A DNA stretch of 64,000 bases from Blautia sp. Lineage in GTDB: Bacteria > Bacillota > Clostridia > Lachnospirales > Lachnospiraceae. Position 1 is the stretch's first letter; every line of letters begins with the position of its first letter. Location of the stretch: NCBI GenBank assembly GCA_023663685.1, contig JAMPHB010000001.1:362489-426488 (forward strand), in the 5' to 3' direction. Under the pieces are notes generated by a model, which had not been told where the DNA came from, ran no database searches, and saw only the letters and a list, made by a program, of their open reading frames with translations. Position numbers and translations under genes: made by a program. Below, in pieces: positions 1-7,047 of the stretch.

Positions 1-525
1 GCCGGGCTGATGTGCGCAGCGATACTCTCCGACACGTTAATGTTCCGTTCTCCCACCTGCACGCAGGCGGACAGAGAGGCAGCCCTGCGTCTTGCCGGGA
101 TTGCCGGTGTGGATGCGACAGAGCTGGCACAGTCTATGTTTGAGGCGGGGAGTGATTTCAGCAGCAAGACAGAGGAAGAAATATTAAATCAGGATTTTAA
201 AGTATTTCATGTTGGGGAAATTACCTTCGGTGTGGCGCAGATCAGCGCGATGGGCAGGACGGAGCTGGACAAGGTGAAGCAGCGCGTGATGCCATGCCTT
301 GCACGGATGCTGGGAGAGAAGAAGATGGACATGATATTTGTTATGCTGACAGATATCCTGAATGAATCCACGGATTTGATTTATGCGGGAGAGGGCTCTA
401 AGCAGCTTGCGGCGTCCGCCTTTCATATGTCTCCCCGTGAGGAGGGGCTTATGCTGGAGCATGTGGTATCCCGCAAGAAGCAGCTCATTCCCTCCCTGAT
501 GAATGCTTTTGTCGAAGAGTCATAG
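1..525 (+). CDS. ppaC: Manganese-dependent inorganic pyrophosphatase, C-terminal part (5' end outside window)
   Basis: Family II (DHH-DHHA2) cytosolic pyrophosphatase that hydrolyses PPi to phosphate and so pulls biosynthetic reactions forward. The reading frame is open from base 1, so the N-terminal DHH domain lies upstream. What is visible begins with the family-typical ILSDTLMFRSPTCT stretch at the end of the DHH domain, followed by a DHHA2 domain ending in the substrate-binding SRKKQ motif close to the C-terminus. The gene ends TAG at 525 and overlaps the convergent araC-type gene by 6 bases. No terminator hairpin is visible between the two. Identification rests on motifs read by eye; the missing N-terminus means the metal ligands of the first domain cannot be checked. 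Confidence 0.9.
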   Translation, partial: AGLMCAAILSDTLMFRSPTCTQADREAALRLAGIAGVDATELAQSMFEAGSDFSSKTEEEILNQDFKVFHVGEITFGVAQISAMGRTELDKVKQRVMPCLARMLGEKKMDMIFVMLTDILNESTDLIYAGEGSKQLAASAFHMSPREEGLMLEHVVSRKKQLIPSLMNAFVEES

Positions 526-1353
526 TGTCCGCTGTTCCCTTGGGGAATGTCCGTAATGCTTCCGGTATGCCCGCAGGAAGGTTGAGTAGTTGTGGAAGCC
601 GCAGGCATAGCAGGCGGAAGTGATGGGCTCCCCGTTGTCGATGAGCTCCTGGGCGTAGAGCAGACGTTTGGCAGTGAGATAGCCGCCGATGGTGTAGCCC
701 GTCTCATCCTTAAAGGTATGCATGAGGTGGTAGCGGTTTAAATAGAAGGTATCCGCCAGTCGGTCGATGGTGATGTCCTCTGTCAAATGTTCATTCAAAA
801 AATTGACGACCTCCAGTATTTTACTGTTAGAGCTTGTGGTCAGATACTCTACCTCGCCTCCGATGGCCAGACGGTTTAGGATTACCATGAATTCCAGAAA
901 AAGGAGGTGGTGGTAGAGCTCCCCGGCGTACTCGTTAGAGTCTGCGGAGCGCTCGAACTCGCGGGTAATCTGGCCAAGCCGGCTTTTTGAGAAGGCCGGA
1001 ACTCTGAGAACATGGGACTGTTTTTCATGGGCGGTGCGCAGACACCAGGAGAGATCCGCATCCTTTTCGTGGTAGTTTTCCAGATAATCGGTGGAAATAT
1101 AGATAATGATGCGCTCGTAGGGGCCGTCCGGTACGATGGGGCGGTGCACCTCCCCGGCGGGGACGAACACGATATCTCCCGGGCGAAGTCTGTAGGTGCG
1201 GCATTCCACGCAGTAAGACACGCCGCCGGAGAGCACGATCAGTATCTTGTGAAAGCTGTGATAGTGAAAGCCGATGGGGCGCAGTTTCGTGTCTGTGAGG
1301 TGAAACATGCGAAAATTTGTGTTGAGGTAGCCGGTCTGTTCATATTCTTCCAT
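520..1353 (-). CDS. AraC-family transcriptional regulator with N-terminal cupin sensor
   Basis: A 277-residue one-component DNA-binding regulator. The N-terminal half (about residues 15-110) is a cupin-like sensor barrel, with HYHSFHKILIVLSG and RPGDIVFVPAGEVH segments. The C-terminal roughly 100 residues hold the two AraC helix-turn-helix motifs, including the family-typical ITSACYACGFHNYSTFLRAYRKHYGHSPREQR ending (quoted only as far as needed: ACGFHNYSTFLRAYRKHYG). The ligand is unknown. It is divergent from dapF across about 140 bases that contain a 56-bp palindrome covering its own predicted -35, which would suit autoregulation. The 3' end overlaps the convergent ppaC. The start is taken as ATG at 1353, preceded on the minus strand by an AGGAGC ribosome binding site. 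Whether it controls dapF is not shown by sequence. Confidence 0.9.
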   Translation of the reverse strand: MEEYEQTGYLNTNFRMFHLTDTKLRPIGFHYHSFHKILIVLSGGVSYCVECRTYRLRPGDIVFVPAGEVHRPIVPDGPYERIIIYISTDYLENYHEKDADLSWCLRTAHEKQSHVLRVPAFSKSRLGQITREFERSADSNEYAGELYHHLLFLEFMVILNRLAIGGEVEYLTTSSNSKILEVVNFLNEHLTEDITIDRLADTFYLNRYHLMHTFKDETGYTIGGYLTAKRLLYAQELIDNGEPITSACYACGFHNYSTFLRAYRKHYGHSPREQRTL

Positions 1354-1386
1354 AAGTAGCTCCTGCCTTTGTAATCTGTCATAGCA

Positions 1387-1415
1387 ATTATACTCTATGC
1401 CCGCACTCTTTGCAA
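1387..1415 (-). promoter_or_regulatory. Candidate sigma-A promoter for the araC-type gene
   Basis: Reading the minus strand, TTGCAA (complement of 1410-1415) and TATAAT (complement of 1387-1392) are separated by 17 bases, about 35 bases upstream of the start codon. The -35 lies inside the 1401-1456 palindrome. Confidence 0.5.
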
Positions 1416-1456
1416 TATAAATAGCACTTGTGCTGTTTTTATTTCAAAAAGTGCGG
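1401..1456. repeat. 56-bp near-perfect palindrome between divergent araC and dapF
   Basis: Outer arms CCGCACTCTTTG (1401-1412) and CAAAAAGTGCGG (1445-1456), and an inner palindrome AGCACTTGTGCT (1423-1434), share exactly the same centre (1428.5). Pairing base by base across the centre gives 23 Watson-Crick pairs, one G-T pair and three mismatches in 27 positions. It lies between divergent genes, so it is not placed like a terminator. It overlaps the araC -35 and lies just upstream of the dapF promoter, which suits an operator. A short mobile palindromic element is the alternative. Confidence 0.85.
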
Positions 1457-1466
1457 AGTATAGTAA

Positions 1467-1475
1467 TGGTAAAAT
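1467..1475 (+). promoter_or_regulatory. Candidate extended -10 promoter for dapF
   Basis: TGG followed by TAAAAT (1470-1475) forms an extended -10 element 21 bases before the dapF start. No good -35 was seen 16-18 bases upstream, which fits either an extended -10 promoter or activator dependence. Confidence 0.4.
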
Positions 1476-1496
1476 AAGGAAAGTGAGGGGGACAGG

Positions 1497-2339
1497 ATGA
1501 AATTTACAAAGATGCATGGGTGCGGCAACGATTATGTGTATGTGAATCTTTTCGAGGAGACAGTAGCACAGCCCTCGAAGCTGGCGGTGGCGGTGAGTGA
1601 CAGGCGTTTTGGCATCGGCTCGGATGGGCTGATTACCATCGGGCCTTCTGATGTGGCAGATTTTCGTATGCGCATGTACAATGCGGACGGCTCCGAAGCG
1701 GAGATGTGCGGCAACGGAATCCGCTGTGTGGCGAAGTATGTGTACGACCATGGCATGACGGAGAAGATAGAAATCTCTGTGGAGACCGGAGCCGGAGTCA
1801 AATACTTAAGTCTTACCGTCGGGCAGGGAAAGGTGTCGACGGTGCGTGTGGATATGGGCGAGCCCATTCTTTTGCCGGAGCAGATTCCGGTAAAGGCAAA
1901 AGGGGAGCGCGTCGTAGACGAGCCGATTACGGTCGGGGAAAAGGAGTGGCGTATGACCTGCGTGTCCATGGGCAATCCCCATGCGGTGGTCTTTGTGCCT
2001 GATGTGAAGGAGCTGCCGATTGAGGACTACGGCTCGGCCTTTGAGAATCACGAGCGTTTTCCAAGACGAACCAATGTGGAGTTTGTGCAGCTTCACTCCC
2101 GGACAGAGATATCCATGCGTGTATGGGAGCGTGGTTCGGCGGAAACATTAGCCTGCGGAACCGGAACCTGCGCATCGGTGATGGCATGTATCTTAAACGG
2201 ACTGACAGAGAACTGTGTGCTGGTACATTTGCGGGGCGGCGATTTAAAAATTGAGTATGACAGGGACAGCAACCATATTTTTATGACTGGACCTGCGGTT
2301 CAGGTCTTTACCGGAGAATACGATTTGCAAGAAATATAA
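1497..2339 (+). CDS. dapF: Diaminopimelate epimerase
   Basis: Converts LL-diaminopimelate to meso-diaminopimelate in the cytosol, the last DAP step before lysine or peptidoglycan. The protein is 280 residues, normal for the family. Both catalytic cysteine motifs are present: MCGNGIRC with Cys71, and the ACGTGTCAS motif near residue 220. The start ATG is preceded by GAGGGGGACAGG. It is first in a run dapF-murE-dapA, with 45 bases to murE. That grouping places DAP synthesis beside the ligase that uses DAP. Nothing unusual is seen in the protein. Confidence 0.97.
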   Translation: MKFTKMHGCGNDYVYVNLFEETVAQPSKLAVAVSDRRFGIGSDGLITIGPSDVADFRMRMYNADGSEAEMCGNGIRCVAKYVYDHGMTEKIEISVETGAGVKYLSLTVGQGKVSTVRVDMGEPILLPEQIPVKAKGERVVDEPITVGEKEWRMTCVSMGNPHAVVFVPDVKELPIEDYGSAFENHERFPRRTNVEFVQLHSRTEISMRVWERGSAETLACGTGTCASVMACILNGLTENCVLVHLRGGDLKIEYDRDSNHIFMTGPAVQVFTGEYDLQEI

Positions 2340-2384
2340 TATACATTTAATAAAGCGAAACGAAAAGCGGAAGGGAAGGGCGAT

Positions 2385-3857
2385 ATGACAGTTGGACAGC
2401 TTTTGAAGGATTTGGACTATGAGCTGATGGCGGGGAGCGCGGATACAGAAATCACAACTCTGGTGTACGACTCCCGGAAAGTGGAGAAGGGCTCGGTGTT
2501 TGTGTGTATCGCCGGGACAGTAAGAGACGCCCATGATTTTATACCTGAGGTAGTGCAAAAGGGGGCGGCGGCAGTCATTGTAGAGCGGGATATGGAGTGT
2601 ATTCCCGGCGTTACTTATGTGAAGGTGGAGAATGGACGGCTGGCTTTAGCCTGCATGTCCGCCGCATATTTTGGTTATCCGGCGCGAAAGCTGAAAACCA
2701 TAGGAATCACGGGCACGAAGGGGAAGACCACTACCACCTACATGGTGAAGTCTATTCTGGAAACAGCGGGAATAAAAACCGGACTGATTGGGACGATTGA
2801 GTCCATTGTGGGCGGGGAGCGGATTCCCACCGCAATCACTACGCCGGAGTCTTACAGGGTGCAGGAGCTTTTTGCCCAGATGGTGGATGCGGGACTTTCT
2901 GCGGTTGTCATGGAGGTATCCTCGCAGGCTTTGATGCTGCACAGGGTTTCCGGCTTTACCTTCGATTTCGGGGTATTCACGAATCTGGAGCCGGATCACA
3001 TTGGAAAAAACGAGCACAAGGATTTTGCCGATTACATGCACTGTAAGAGCCTTTTGTTCAGACAGTGCAAAATAGGAATTTTTAACGGCGACAGCGAGCA
3101 TTTGCAGGGGATTCTTGCGGGACACACCTGCGAGGTGGAGACCTTCGGCTATGGTAAGGACAATGATCTCGTCGCGGAGAATGTAGAGCTCAAGAAGGAG
3201 CACGGCGCGCTGGGGGTGCGTTACCATGTGCGGGGACGGATGGATTTTGAGGTGGAGGTGAATGTGCCGGGAAGCTTTTCCGTGTACAATTCCCTGACGG
3301 CCATTGCAATCTGCCGCCGTTTCGGGGTGGGGCAGGAGCAGATCCAAAAGGCGCTTGGCGCTGTCAGTGTCAAGGGGCGCATAGAGATTGTTCCCGTGAC
3401 AAAGCGCTATACCCTGATGATTGATTATGCCCACAACGCCATGTCGCTGGAGAGCCTGCTCACCACTCTGCGGGAATATGAGCCGGGACGGCTCTTATGT
3501 CTGTTCGGCTGTGGAGGAAACCGGGCGAAGTCCCGCCGTTACGAGATGGGGGAGGTATCCTCGAGACTGGCGGATCTTACTGTGGTGACGAGCGATAATC
3601 CCAGGGACGAGGAGCCCATGGACATTATAGAGGATATTTTAGAGGGGGTTAAGCGGGAAAAGGGCGCCTATGTGACAATTCCCGACCGCAAGGAGGCCAT
3701 TCTTTACTGTATGGAGCACGCAGAGGATGGAGATATTGTGGTACTGGCCGGAAAGGGGCATGAGGACTACCAGGAGATACGGGGTGTGAAGCACCATATG
3801 GATGAAAGAGAGCTGATCGCGGATATCATAAAGGAGAATCCGCAGCTTGTCCTATAG
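2385..3857 (+). CDS. murE: UDP-N-acetylmuramoyl-L-alanyl-D-glutamate--2,6-diaminopimelate ligase
   Basis: Cytosolic Mur ligase that adds the third amino acid to the UDP-MurNAc dipeptide using ATP. The 490-residue protein has the N-terminal UDP-substrate domain, then the ATP-binding central domain with P-loop GITGTKGKTTT (about residues 107-117), then the C-terminal ligand-binding domain. The last contains DNPR (in SDNPRDEEP, about residue 405), the signature of enzymes specific for meso-diaminopimelate rather than lysine. It follows dapF and precedes dapA by 29 bases, which fits the DAP specificity. The start ATG at 2385 follows a GGAAGGG ribosome binding site. Confidence 0.97.
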   Translation: MTVGQLLKDLDYELMAGSADTEITTLVYDSRKVEKGSVFVCIAGTVRDAHDFIPEVVQKGAAAVIVERDMECIPGVTYVKVENGRLALACMSAAYFGYPARKLKTIGITGTKGKTTTTYMVKSILETAGIKTGLIGTIESIVGGERIPTAITTPESYRVQELFAQMVDAGLSAVVMEVSSQALMLHRVSGFTFDFGVFTNLEPDHIGKNEHKDFADYMHCKSLLFRQCKIGIFNGDSEHLQGILAGHTCEVETFGYGKDNDLVAENVELKKEHGALGVRYHVRGRMDFEVEVNVPGSFSVYNSLTAIAICRRFGVGQEQIQKALGAVSVKGRIEIVPVTKRYTLMIDYAHNAMSLESLLTTLREYEPGRLLCLFGCGGNRAKSRRYEMGEVSSRLADLTVVTSDNPRDEEPMDIIEDILEGVKREKGAYVTIPDRKEAILYCMEHAEDGDIVVLAGKGHEDYQEIRGVKHHMDERELIADIIKENPQLVL

Positions 3858-3886
3858 TCTGAAAAATAAAAAGGGGAGTGGCGAGT

Positions 3887-4783
3887 ATGTCTGTATTCAG
3901 GGGTGCCGGCGTAGCACTGGTTACGCCGTTTTGTGAGGATAAGAGTGTCAATTATGGGATGCTTGAGACACTGATTGAACGGCAGATTGCCGGACATACA
4001 GATGCAATCATTGTTTGTGGCACTACGGGAGAACCGGCAACAATGACGGAGGAGGAGCGTCTGTCGGTCATAGCTGCGGCGGTGAAATGTACGGCGGGGC
4101 GCGTTCCGGTGCTGGCGGGCTGTGGCGGAAACTGTACGGAAAATGTGGCAGCTTTCGCGCAGAAGGCGGAGGCTCTCGGGGTGGACGCTCTTTTAGCGGT
4201 AACGCCATTTTATAACAAGGCCACCCAGAACGGGCTCTATGAGCATTACCGTTATGTGGCGCATCGCGTCGGCCTGCCGCTTATTATCTACAATGTGCCC
4301 AGCCGCACCGGCTGTAATCTTTTGCCGGAGACGGCGGTACGCATCGCGGGCGACTGTGAAAATGTAGTGGGAATCAAAGAGGCAGGCGGGAATATCTCCC
4401 AGGTGGCGGATCTTGCCCGGCTGGCAGAGCTTGCCGGGCTGGAGTTTGCAATCTATTCTGGAAATGACGACCAGATTCTTCCAATTCTCTCGCTGGGAGG
4501 CATCGGTGTAATTTCGGTGCTATCGAATATTGTGCCCGAAGAGGTGCATGAGATGGTGGACGCTTATCTGCAGGGGAATCTGCAGAGGGCGAGAGAGCTG
4601 CAGCTTGGCTGTCTGGAGCTGGTTCATGCGCTGTTTTGCGAGGTGAATCCAATTCCGGCAAAGGCGGCGCTTGCGATGCTCGGCTATGAGGCAGGGGGAT
4701 TAAGGCTTCCTTTAACTTCTTTGGAAGAATGCCACCAAGAGCAGCTTCATAAGGCTCTCGTGAATGCCGGCTTACTGCATTAG
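3887..4783 (+). CDS. dapA: 4-hydroxy-tetrahydrodipicolinate synthase
   Basis: Condenses pyruvate with aspartate semialdehyde, the first committed step to DAP and lysine, in the cytosol. It is a TIM-barrel Schiff-base aldolase with GTTGEPATM (pyruvate binding), YNVPSRTG (catalytic Tyr) and GIKEA (Schiff-base Lys). I place the start at ATG 3887 (MSVFRGAG), 8 bases after AAGGGGAG. A GTG at 3878 would add three residues but overlaps that ribosome binding site. The protein is then 298 residues, normal for the family. The last 12 bases overlap the convergent DUF4364 gene. Confidence 0.96.
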   Translation: MSVFRGAGVALVTPFCEDKSVNYGMLETLIERQIAGHTDAIIVCGTTGEPATMTEEERLSVIAAAVKCTAGRVPVLAGCGGNCTENVAAFAQKAEALGVDALLAVTPFYNKATQNGLYEHYRYVAHRVGLPLIIYNVPSRTGCNLLPETAVRIAGDCENVVGIKEAGGNISQVADLARLAELAGLEFAIYSGNDDQILPILSLGGIGVISVLSNIVPEEVHEMVDAYLQGNLQRARELQLGCLELVHALFCEVNPIPAKAALAMLGYEAGGLRLPLTSLEECHQEQLHKALVNAGLLH

Positions 4784-5293
4784 AAGATCCATCAGATAGG
4801 TATAGACTTCCTCGTTCTGTTTCCGCCAGTTATCGCAGACCGCTTCGGCCTGTGCCTTTGTGTGAACCGAGAGTGTGAGATCAATGATGGGGTAATGCTC
4901 CACCGAGAGCATACGGGCGTGGACAGCATACTCGTGGTTTGTGGTCATGTAGTAGTCGGCCAGAGCCAGATTTTCCTTCCGCAGCTCATATTTGTGGTCG
5001 GAGAGGAACTTGTCCACGTCCTTGCGGATGCTCTCGTTCATCTTGTCGCGCTGCATGAAAAGCGTATCGGTTCCCGCAGAGGTGATAGTGTAGCGGGTGT
5101 CCGTGCGGGTGGCCTCCGAGGTGATGAGACCGGCGTCCTCAAGCTCCCAGAGAGCCTCCTCCACATGAAAATAGTAGTAGGTATACTCCAGCTGCATGAA
5201 AAAGTTCACGATCTGGAAATTCGTGAGGGGAAGCTCCGTCTTGCTTAAAATATAGAGGATTGTGAGCTTATAGATCGTAAATGGTTTTGCCAT
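4772..5293 (-). CDS. DUF4364 family protein (winged-helix-like)
   Basis: A 173-residue protein starting MAKPFTIYKLTILYIL, recognised as the Clostridia DUF4364 family of unknown function. The first 75 residues or so resemble a winged-helix DNA-binding domain: a helix-rich start, then EEALWELEDAGLITSE and a beta-wing-like RYTITSAG. That suggests PadR-like regulation, but this is inference. The C-terminal half has mixed charge and no membrane segment. It is convergent with dapA and lies 21 bases upstream of the malic enzyme start-to-end order on the minus strand, so it is read after that gene, possibly from the same transcript. Confidence 0.8.
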   Translation of the reverse strand: MAKPFTIYKLTILYILSKTELPLTNFQIVNFFMQLEYTYYYFHVEEALWELEDAGLITSEATRTDTRYTITSAGTDTLFMQRDKMNESIRKDVDKFLSDHKYELRKENLALADYYMTTNHEYAVHARMLSVEHYPIIDLTLSVHTKAQAEAVCDNWRKQNEEVYTYLMDLLMQ

Positions 5294-5314
5294 AGTATGA
5301 AACTCCTGCTTATC

Positions 5315-6469
5315 CTACCGCTGTATATGCGCGCGCACCGCCTCGCTGACCACATCGGCAACCCGGGGGTCGAAGGCTTCCGGCATAATAAAATCATCAT
5401 TTAACTCTTCGTCTGATACTAGGGCTGCAAGTGCTTCTGCTGCCGCCAGCTTCATTTCCTCTGTAATCTGTCTGGCATGTCCCTCCAGCGCCCCCCGGAA
5501 GATGCCGGGGAAGGCAATCACATTGTTCACCTGATTCGGGAAATCGCTGCGTCCGGTTCCCACCACTCTGGCACCCGCGGCCTTTGCTATGTCCGGCATA
5601 ATCTCCGGCACGGGGTTTGCCATGGCAAAGAGAATGGAATCCGAATGCATGGAAGCCACCATTTCCGGCGTCACGATATTCGGCGCGGAGACGCCCACAA
5701 AGATATCTGCGCCTGCGAGGGCGTCAGCCAGCGTTCCCGTCTTATGCGCGAGGTTGGTGACCTCTGCCATCTTTTTCTGCATCCAGTTCATGTCAGGATA
5801 ATTCTCTCCAATGATTCCGGCCTTGTCACACATGGTCACATGGGAAAAGCCATAAGCCAGGAGAAGCCTTGCGATGGCAACCCCGGCGGAGCCGGAACCG
5901 TTCACCACGACCTGGCAGTCCTCTTTTTTCTTTCCGGTCAGCCGCAGGCCGTTGATGATTCCCGCCAAAACGACAATGGCGGTACCATGCTGGTCATCGT
6001 GGAAAACCGGAATGTCAAGCATCTGCTTTAAGCGTTCCTCAATCTCAAAGCAGCGGGGGGCGGAGATGTCCTCCAGATTGATTCCGCCGAAGCCCGGCGC
6101 GAGATTTTTGACGGCCGTAATGATCTCCTTAGTGTCCTGGGTGTCCAGACAGATCGGGACGGCGTTGACGCCTCCGAATTCCTTAAAGAGCACACATTTT
6201 CCTTCCATCACGGGCATGGCCGCGTAGGGGCCGATGTTGCCAAGACCCAGCACGGCGCTTCCGTCCGAGACCACAGCAACCGTGTTTGCCTTCCATGTGT
6301 AGGTGTAGGCAAGGGAGGGATCTTCGGCAATGGCTCTGCAGGGCTCCGCAACTCCCGGCGTGTAGGCGATCGCCAGATCCTCCCTAGAGCTCACCCTGGC
6401 CTTTGCGGCCGTCTCCAGCTTTCCGTTCCATTTTCTGTGGCATTCCAGTGCTTTTTCCTTCTGTTCCAT
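5315..6469 (-). CDS. Malic enzyme (malate dehydrogenase, oxaloacetate-decarboxylating)
   Basis: Oxidatively decarboxylates malate to pyruvate and CO2 with reduction of NAD(P). The short bacterial form is 384 residues. The malic N-terminal domain includes TPGVAEPCRAI, GSAVLGLGNIGP and the metal-binding FHDDQHGTA segment. The Rossmann domain has VNGSGSAGVAIARLL. The open frame runs 70 codons further upstream, but that extension has no family similarity. ATG at 6469 has a good ribosome binding site (AAGGAGATA, complement of about 6477-6485) and starts MEQKEKAL, the expected N-terminus. Cofactor preference (NAD or NADP) cannot be told by eye. It is divergent from cspA. Confidence 0.95.
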   Translation of the reverse strand: MEQKEKALECHRKWNGKLETAAKARVSSREDLAIAYTPGVAEPCRAIAEDPSLAYTYTWKANTVAVVSDGSAVLGLGNIGPYAAMPVMEGKCVLFKEFGGVNAVPICLDTQDTKEIITAVKNLAPGFGGINLEDISAPRCFEIEERLKQMLDIPVFHDDQHGTAIVVLAGIINGLRLTGKKKEDCQVVVNGSGSAGVAIARLLLAYGFSHVTMCDKAGIIGENYPDMNWMQKKMAEVTNLAHKTGTLADALAGADIFVGVSAPNIVTPEMVASMHSDSILFAMANPVPEIMPDIAKAAGARVVGTGRSDFPNQVNNVIAFPGIFRGALEGHARQITEEMKLAAAEALAALVSDEELNDDFIMPEAFDPRVADVVSEAVRAHIQR

Positions 6470-6519
6470 ATGAAAATATCTCCTTATACTATGTAGATTC
6501 TCTCGTTTTCGTCCTATTA

Positions 6520-6549
6520 AGGATAACACATTCCGGCGCAGCTTGTCAG
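6520..6549 (-). promoter_or_regulatory. Candidate promoter for malic enzyme
   Basis: On the minus strand CTGACA (complement of 6544-6549) precedes TATCCT (complement of 6520-6525) by 18 bases, and a TG sits one base before the -10 (extended -10). The -10 is only a 4/6 match. Confidence 0.35.
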
Positions 6550-6605
6550 CAAAATTTTTGAAGCGGCGTAAATTAGTAAAATTGCCAAGAATTGGAGAAA
6601 AAATA

Positions 6606-6634
6606 TTGACATTTTTGTGTTTATATGCTAGTCT
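6606..6634 (+). promoter_or_regulatory. Promoter for the cold-shock gene
   Basis: A perfect -35 TTGACA (6606-6611) and a -10 TAGTCT (6629-6634) with a TG extension at 6626-6627 are 17 bases apart. Transcription from about 6641 would leave a leader of about 70 bases before the start codon, as is usual for cold-shock genes. Confidence 0.6.
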
Positions 6635-6710
6635 TTTACCAATGGAGCTTTTCCAAGTTACCGGCGCACTGTGCGTCATAGTTTTTAGAGAAATCGGAGG
6701 TTTTTTAGTT

Positions 6711-6914
6711 ATGCATCAGGGAACAGTAAAGTGGTTTAACGCAAAAAAAGGCTACGGATTCATCACAGATGATGATGGAAGCGAGGTATTCGTTCATTTT
6801 TCAGCGCTGAATATGGACGGATTCAAGGAATTGAAGGACGGCGAGAAGGTGGAATTTGAGGTTACCAGCGGAGAAAAAGGCCCGCAGGCTGCAAATGTGT
6901 CACGTCTTGCTTAG
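6711..6914 (+). CDS. Cold-shock protein (CspA family)
   Basis: A 67-residue single-domain OB-fold nucleic acid chaperone that keeps mRNA unstructured. It starts [18 protein letters not shown], with the RNP1 (KGYGFI) and RNP2 (VFVHF) aromatic RNA-binding motifs. The open frame extends 56 codons upstream, but those residues have no family match. ATG 6711 follows ATCGGAGGT and is the expected start. It is monocistronic: a strong promoter lies upstream and an intrinsic terminator at 6940-6971. Which Csp paralogue it is cannot be told. Confidence 0.96.
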   Translation: MHQGTVKWFNAKKGYGFITDDDGSEVFVHFSALNMDGFKELKDGEKVEFEVTSGEKGPQAANVSRLA

Positions 6915-6939
6915 AATTGTATAGATTCCATGTAATAAG

Positions 6940-6971
6940 AAAGACTATCACTGATGTGTGATAGTCTTTTT
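6940..6971 (+). terminator. Intrinsic terminator after the cold-shock gene
   Basis: The 12-bp perfect stem AAAGACTATCAC / GTGATAGTCTTT (6940-6951 with 6958-6969) has a 6-base loop and runs into T residues. Confidence 0.9.
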
Positions 6972-7047
6972 CAGTCAGGGCTTTCTAAGGAAGCACTGTA
7001 TGGTATCAGTGTGTTCCTAAAATATTTTGAATTAAGGGAGGAATCCT

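Noticed and set aside
6470..6679. N-terminal extension of malic enzyme by 70 codons
   Set aside because: Basic, unlike the family, and it would leave the good ribosome binding site unused. The start at 6469 is better.
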